64,000 nucleotides of DNA from contig NZ_JBMPGS010000001.1 in assembly GCF_049680855.1 (NCBI RefSeq), positions 124,001-188,000 on the forward strand, in the 5' to 3' direction. The notes under the pieces were generated by a model that worked only from the letters and a program-made list of their open reading frames with translations, was not told the origin of the DNA and did no database searches. This DNA is from Salinimicrobium sp049680855. Its GTDB lineage: Bacteria; Bacteroidota; Bacteroidia; Flavobacteriales; Flavobacteriaceae. How positions within the stretch are numbered: the stretch's first letter is position 1; each line of letters opens with the position of its first letter. A program made the position numbers and the translations under genes. Shown piece by piece: positions 60,875 to 64,000 of the stretch.

Positions 60875-62170
60875 ATGAAATACCATCAAATAGATCAAAA
60901 TTTATTCATCAAGAACCGAAAAAACTTTATGGCTCGCATGGAGCCCAATAGTTTGGCGGTTTTTAACTCCAATGACGTTTATCCCATTGGGGCCGACAGT
61001 ACCATGCCTTTTGAACAGGCAAGAGACCTTTTCTACCTTAGCGGTGTAGACCAGGATAAAAGCATTCTTGTGCTTTTCCCCGATGCACCTTCAGAAAAAC
61101 ACCGGGAAATGCTCTTTTTAACTGAGACCAATGAGCATATTGCCGTGTGGGAAGGGGAGAAATTGACGAAGGAAAAAGCTTTTGAGGTTTCAGGTGTCAA
61201 AAATGTGCATTGGCTTAAAGATTTTGAAAAGGTATTTTTTGAAGTCATGACGCAGTGCGAAACCGTTTATTTTAACACGAATGAACACTATCGCGCTAAT
61301 GTGGAAACCGAAACCCGGGAAGCCCGATTTGTGAAATGGTGTAAGGAAAAATATCCGGCGCACAAGGTTGCCAAGAGTAATCCTATCCTTCAGCGGTTGA
61401 GATCTGTAAAAGATCCCATTGAACTGGATCTTATGCAAACTGCATGTGATATCACCGAAAAAGCATTCCGAAGAGTACTAGGTTTTGTAAAGCCAGGTGT
61501 TTGGGAATATGAAATCGAAGCCGAATACTGGCATGAAATGATACGCAACCGTTCCCGCGGATTCGCATACACTCCCATTATTGCCAGCGGAAGCAATGCA
61601 AATGTGCTTCATTATATTGAAAACAATCAGCAATGCAAGGAAGGAGAATTGATCCTGCTAGATACAGGCGCCGAATACGCGAACTATGCCAGTGACCTTT
61701 CGCGAACTATTCCCGTTTCAGGAACTTACAGCAAGAGACAAAAAGAAGTTTATAATGCGGTAAACCGCGTGAAAAATGAAGCTACAAAAATGCTGGTTCC
61801 AGGGACGCTTTGGGCACAGTATCACGTAGAAGTAGGGAAATTAATGACTTCGGAATTACTTGGACTTGGCCTGCTCGACAAAGCCGATGTTCAAAACGAA
61901 GATCCTGAATGGCCGGCTTATAAGAAATATTTCATGCACGGTACTTCACACCACATTGGCCTGGACACGCACGATTACGGTCTATTACATGAACCTATGA
62001 AAGCAAACCAGGTGTTCACCGTAGAACCGGGGATTTACCTTCCAGATGAAGGCTTCGGAATTAGACTCGAAGATGACGTGGTGATCCAGTCAAAAGGAGA
62101 GCCTTTTAACCTCATGAAAAATATTCCTATTGAGGCCGATGAAATCGAGGAGATCATGAACTCCAAATAA
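60875..62170 (+). CDS. pepP: Xaa-Pro aminopeptidase P
   Basis: Cytosolic di-metal M24B peptidase cutting before proline (431 residues from ATG 60875, MKYHQIDQNLF). Metal ligands: LLDTGAEYANYASDLSRT (two Asp), HGTSHHIGLDTHD (His) and TVEPGIYLPDEGFGIRLEDDV (two Glu). The N-terminal creatinase-like domain occupies about 1-175. Followed by a terminator. Confidence 0.96.
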   Translation: MKYHQIDQNLFIKNRKNFMARMEPNSLAVFNSNDVYPIGADSTMPFEQARDLFYLSGVDQDKSILVLFPDAPSEKHREMLFLTETNEHIAVWEGEKLTKEKAFEVSGVKNVHWLKDFEKVFFEVMTQCETVYFNTNEHYRANVETETREARFVKWCKEKYPAHKVAKSNPILQRLRSVKDPIELDLMQTACDITEKAFRRVLGFVKPGVWEYEIEAEYWHEMIRNRSRGFAYTPIIASGSNANVLHYIENNQQCKEGELILLDTGAEYANYASDLSRTIPVSGTYSKRQKEVYNAVNRVKNEATKMLVPGTLWAQYHVEVGKLMTSELLGLGLLDKADVQNEDPEWPAYKKYFMHGTSHHIGLDTHDYGLLHEPMKANQVFTVEPGIYLPDEGFGIRLEDDVVIQSKGEPFNLMKNIPIEADEIEEIMNSK

Positions 62171-62189
62171 TTCAGAACTTAACTCATTT

Positions 62190-62239
62190 TAAAGCCACGG
62201 AAGCACGACAATGTCTGCAATTCGTGGCTTTATTTTTTA
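62190..62239 (+). terminator. Terminator of the aminopeptidase gene
   Basis: TAAAGCCACG pairs with CGTGGCTTTA across about 20 nt, followed by TTTTTT. Confidence 0.82.
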
Positions 62240-62252
62240 AATTACAAGAGGA

Positions 62253-63023
62253 ATGACCACAACTTATAAAGGCGCTGAAATCTTCTTCACCACTCGCGGA
62301 AGTGGAAACCCGCTTATTCTCTTACACGGATTTCTGGAATCGGGAAAAGTGTGGGAAGAATTCATCCAGGAATATGAGAAGGAACGGCAAATAGTGACTA
62401 TTGATCTTCCCGGGCATGGAAAATCGGGTTGTTTTGATGAAGTTCACAGCATGGAAGAAATGGCCGAAGCGGTTCACCAAGTTCTGTCAACATTGAATAT
62501 CCAAAAAGCCGATTTCGCAGGGCATTCCATGGGCGGTTATGTTGCTCTTGCTTACCTGGAAAAGTACCCGGAGGAAATCAATAAACTCATCCTGCTGAAT
62601 TCCACTCCGGCTGCCGATTCTGAAGAAAAAAAGCAAAACAGAGAGCGTTCCATATCGGTAGTAAAGAAAAACAAGGCGGCTTTTGTTAGCATGGCAATTT
62701 CAAATCTTTTGAGCCCCGAAAACAGTGAAAAATTCAGAAATGAACTTAGCATTATGAAGAAAGAGGCAGAAGAATTTCCATTACAGGGAATTATTGCCGC
62801 ACTTGAAGGCATGAAAATTCGTACAAGCAGAATTGATGTTCTAAAGAACTTTATCGGTGATAAATACATTCTTACGGGAGAAAAAGACCCTATTTTACCT
62901 TATCAAGACATCAAAAAATTAGCAGAAGAAACTGAGTGCAGCCTTTTCACTTTCCCAGATGGGCATTTATTACCTATAGAAAACAAGGATGAATTTCTTC
63001 AAATCATGCTTTTCATCGAATAA
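62253..63023 (+). CDS. Alpha/beta-hydrolase
   Basis: A 256-residue cytosolic alpha/beta-fold hydrolase. The oxyanion HG is in LLHGFLESGKVW, the nucleophile in AGHSMGGYVALAYL (Ser about 92), the Asp in LTGEKDPILPY and the His in PDGHLLPIE. Similar to MhpC/BioH-like small esterases; substrate unknown. No lid insertion of note. Follows the aminopeptidase gene after its terminator, so it is separately transcribed. Confidence 0.86.
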   Translation: MTTTYKGAEIFFTTRGSGNPLILLHGFLESGKVWEEFIQEYEKERQIVTIDLPGHGKSGCFDEVHSMEEMAEAVHQVLSTLNIQKADFAGHSMGGYVALAYLEKYPEEINKLILLNSTPAADSEEKKQNRERSISVVKKNKAAFVSMAISNLLSPENSEKFRNELSIMKKEAEEFPLQGIIAALEGMKIRTSRIDVLKNFIGDKYILTGEKDPILPYQDIKKLAEETECSLFTFPDGHLLPIENKDEFLQIMLFIE

Positions 63024-63094
63024 TCTGTCACTTTTAACATTTATTTAATTTTTTTTCCTAAGTTCACCGTTACAATCCAAGAAAATTGATAACC

Positions 63095-63355
63095 GTGAAT
63101 AGCGAAAAAGCCCTCCATTCTTTTTCGATCACCCGAATTTTTTGCTCAGTTTTCGGACATAAATATCGGGTATCGAATGTAATTACAAATCACATTAAGG
63201 AATACAAATGCAGGCATTGTGGTGAAGAACTTACAGACACCGCCAATGGAATTCTTGCAAAATTGACTCCGAAGTTCAAGGAAACCAACGCATTTTTGGC
63301 ACAGGTTCACGAAAGAAGAATCCGCAGGAAAAGAACCTTTTCCGAAGCTTCATAA
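63095..63355 (+). CDS. Small protein with one Cys-x2-Cys knuckle
   Basis: An 86-residue protein starting at GTG (MNSEKALHSFSITRIFCSVFGHKY). It has Cys and His in FCSVFGHKY and CRHCGEELTD near residue 44, which could bind one zinc with the former. The C-terminus is basic (RRIRRKRTF). It loosely resembles small DUF1660-type proteins of Bacteroidota and phage, but no family is certain. Nothing around it suggests a prophage. Confidence 0.65.
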   Translation: MNSEKALHSFSITRIFCSVFGHKYRVSNVITNHIKEYKCRHCGEELTDTANGILAKLTPKFKETNAFLAQVHERRIRRKRTFSEAS

Positions 63356-63364
63356 GTTATTGCT

Positions 63365-63484
63365 TCAAAATTTTTCTTCTACAGTAGCTTTATGAAAATC
63401 GAAATCGTAGTTGATATGAACTTCTTCTTTAAGGTTTTCTAAACCTAGGTGAAATACAAACTTTCGCCATTCAAACTGTAACCA
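63365..63484 (-). pseudogene. Protein-like remnant without a start codon
   Basis: The minus strand holds an open 39-codon segment ending in TGA 63367-63365 that reads WLQFEWRKFVFHLGLENL, then KEEVHINYDFDFHKATVEEKF. It has strong aromatic/charged alternation unlike random sequence, but there is no ATG, GTG or TTG start; an in-frame TAA (63487-63485) closes it upstream and further stops follow. It looks like the surviving C-terminus of a lost gene between the zinc-knuckle gene and thiL. Confidence 0.3.
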
Positions 63485-63544
63485 TTACAAAGAAGACACC
63501 TACATTGTTTTCCACAAGCAAAGCATTATTGTTTACTAATCCTT

Positions 63545-64000
63545 TTACTCCTCTTCTTTACCAATAGAATTCCATCCTCGGGCGATCAGAGGAATCTTCT
63601 GATTTGCACGAGTAACAAGATGCATTCCTTCATTTTCTTCGGCCATATGACCAATAACCGTGAAGTTTGGATTAGCTTTTATTTTATCATAATCTCTCTG
63701 GTCTATGGTGAACAAAAGCTCGTAATCCTCACCACCGCTCAATGCTATCGTAGTACTATCAATCTCAAATTCCTCACAAACAGAAATAACCGCAGGATCA
63801 AGTGGTATTTTCTCTTCAAAGAGATTCACACCTGTTTTGGCGCTTTTGCAGAGATGGATAATTTCAGAAGAAAGTCCGTCGCTAATGTCGATCATTGAAG
63901 TCGGCTTCAACTCGAGCGCCTTAAATAAATCGGGAATATCTTTTCGTGCTTCCGGCTTTAACTGTCTTTCCACGAGATAAGAATAAGGCTCAAGATCTGG
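63545..64000 (-). CDS. thiL: Thiamine-monophosphate kinase, N-terminus outside the window
   Basis: C-terminal ~151 residues of ThiL, which phosphorylates TMP to TPP. Visible parts are PEARKDIPDLF, MIDISDGLSSEIIHLC (metal/ATP site), IALSGGEDYELLFTI and the end with HMAEENEGMHLV. The frame is open to the right edge (PDLEPYSYLVERQL...), so the gene starts beyond 64000. The internal GTG that would give 142 residues is not the true start. Confidence 0.94.
   Translation of the reverse strand, partial: PDLEPYSYLVERQLKPEARKDIPDLFKALELKPTSMIDISDGLSSEIIHLCKSAKTGVNLFEEKIPLDPAVISVCEEFEIDSTTIALSGGEDYELLFTIDQRDYDKIKANPNFTVIGHMAEENEGMHLVTRANQKIPLIARGWNSIGKEEE

Noticed and set aside
63095..63355. Possible prophage remnant suggested by the DUF1660-like protein
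   Set aside because: No phage gene, integrase or att-like repeat lies near; the protein occurs alone between housekeeping genes.
63392..63442. Short plus-strand frame MKIEIVVDMNFFFKVF
   Set aside because: Only 16 residues, with no signal upstream, and it overlaps the more protein-like minus-strand remnant.
1..64000. tRNA, rRNA, tmRNA, CRISPR arrays and insertion sequences
   Set aside because: None was recognised; gaps between genes are mostly too short and lack the needed structures. Reading by eye cannot fully exclude a small RNA.

Overview
This window is chromosomal DNA from a Bacteroidota bacterium, almost certainly a member of the Flavobacteriaceae (marine Gramella/Salegentibacter/Salinimicrobium-like). 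The reasons are the gldD-gldE-ssb-mutY neighbourhood, a type IX secretion C-terminal sorting domain, DUF4270 and DUF4199 proteins, atpD-atpC split from the rest of the ATP synthase, a 29-residue basic protein beside the HU gene, and many promoters with the Bacteroidota -7 element TAnnTTTG. Gene density is high, no tRNA, rRNA, IS element, prophage or CRISPR array was seen, and the only clear accessory module is one ParDE toxin-antitoxin pair.

Layout. 1-5.1 kb: partial rplU (L21), a DUF4199 membrane protein, a two-gene M16 peptidase operon and a tiny, apparently frameshifted membrane-protein gene. 5.1-9.6 kb: EamA transporter, then mutY, ssb, gldE and gldD on the minus strand. 9.6-12.4 kb: HU, a 29-aa ribosome-associated-type protein, RNase G and RecX. 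12.4-20.5 kb: SnoaL-like cyclase, then a minus-strand biotin operon read bioF, DUF2007, bioD, bioA, SET-domain protein, FabF-like ketosynthase, bioB, and probably a JmjC/cupin-8 protein. 20.5-26.8 kb: mgtC converging on a complete mrpABCDEFG antiporter operon. 27-31 kb: an M61 aminopeptidase and atpD-atpC. 31-35.3 kb: half-length glycogen-synthase-like protein, DUF4270 lipoprotein and glmS. 35.4-40.2 kb: panC-panD, flippase-like protein, esterase and radA. 40.2-49.5 kb: parDE, two exonuclease III paralogues, ABM-domain protein, M23 lipoprotein, aldo/keto reductase, OmpA-family lipoprotein and a large T9SS-exported protein. 49.5-57 kb: glycyl-tRNA synthetase, coiled-coil membrane protein, comF, Ig-like lipoprotein, omega-amidase, YagU-like protein and methionine-type aminotransferase. 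57-64 kb: sdhCAB, Xaa-Pro aminopeptidase, alpha/beta hydrolase, a small zinc-ribbon-like protein and partial thiL.

How it fits together. The window is mostly housekeeping: respiration and energy (sdhCAB, atpDC, Mrp antiporter), cofactors (biotin, pantothenate, thiamine), cell envelope (glmS, lipoproteins, OmpA, M23, gliding/T9SS-associated GldD/GldE) and nucleic-acid upkeep (mutY, ssb, recX, radA, two ExoIII, RNase G, HU). The most interesting points are the biotin operon, which holds a FabF-type ketosynthase and a SET-domain protein but no recognised pimeloyl-synthesis gene; a conserved-looking glycogen-synthase half that has lost its substrate-binding motif; a promoter-bearing micro-gene broken at a T6 run; hairpins whose G-U pairing shows which strand is the functional RNA; and promoters abutting start codons at bioF and recX, which suggest leaderless mRNAs. 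Motif recognition was by eye; no database or folding search was run.
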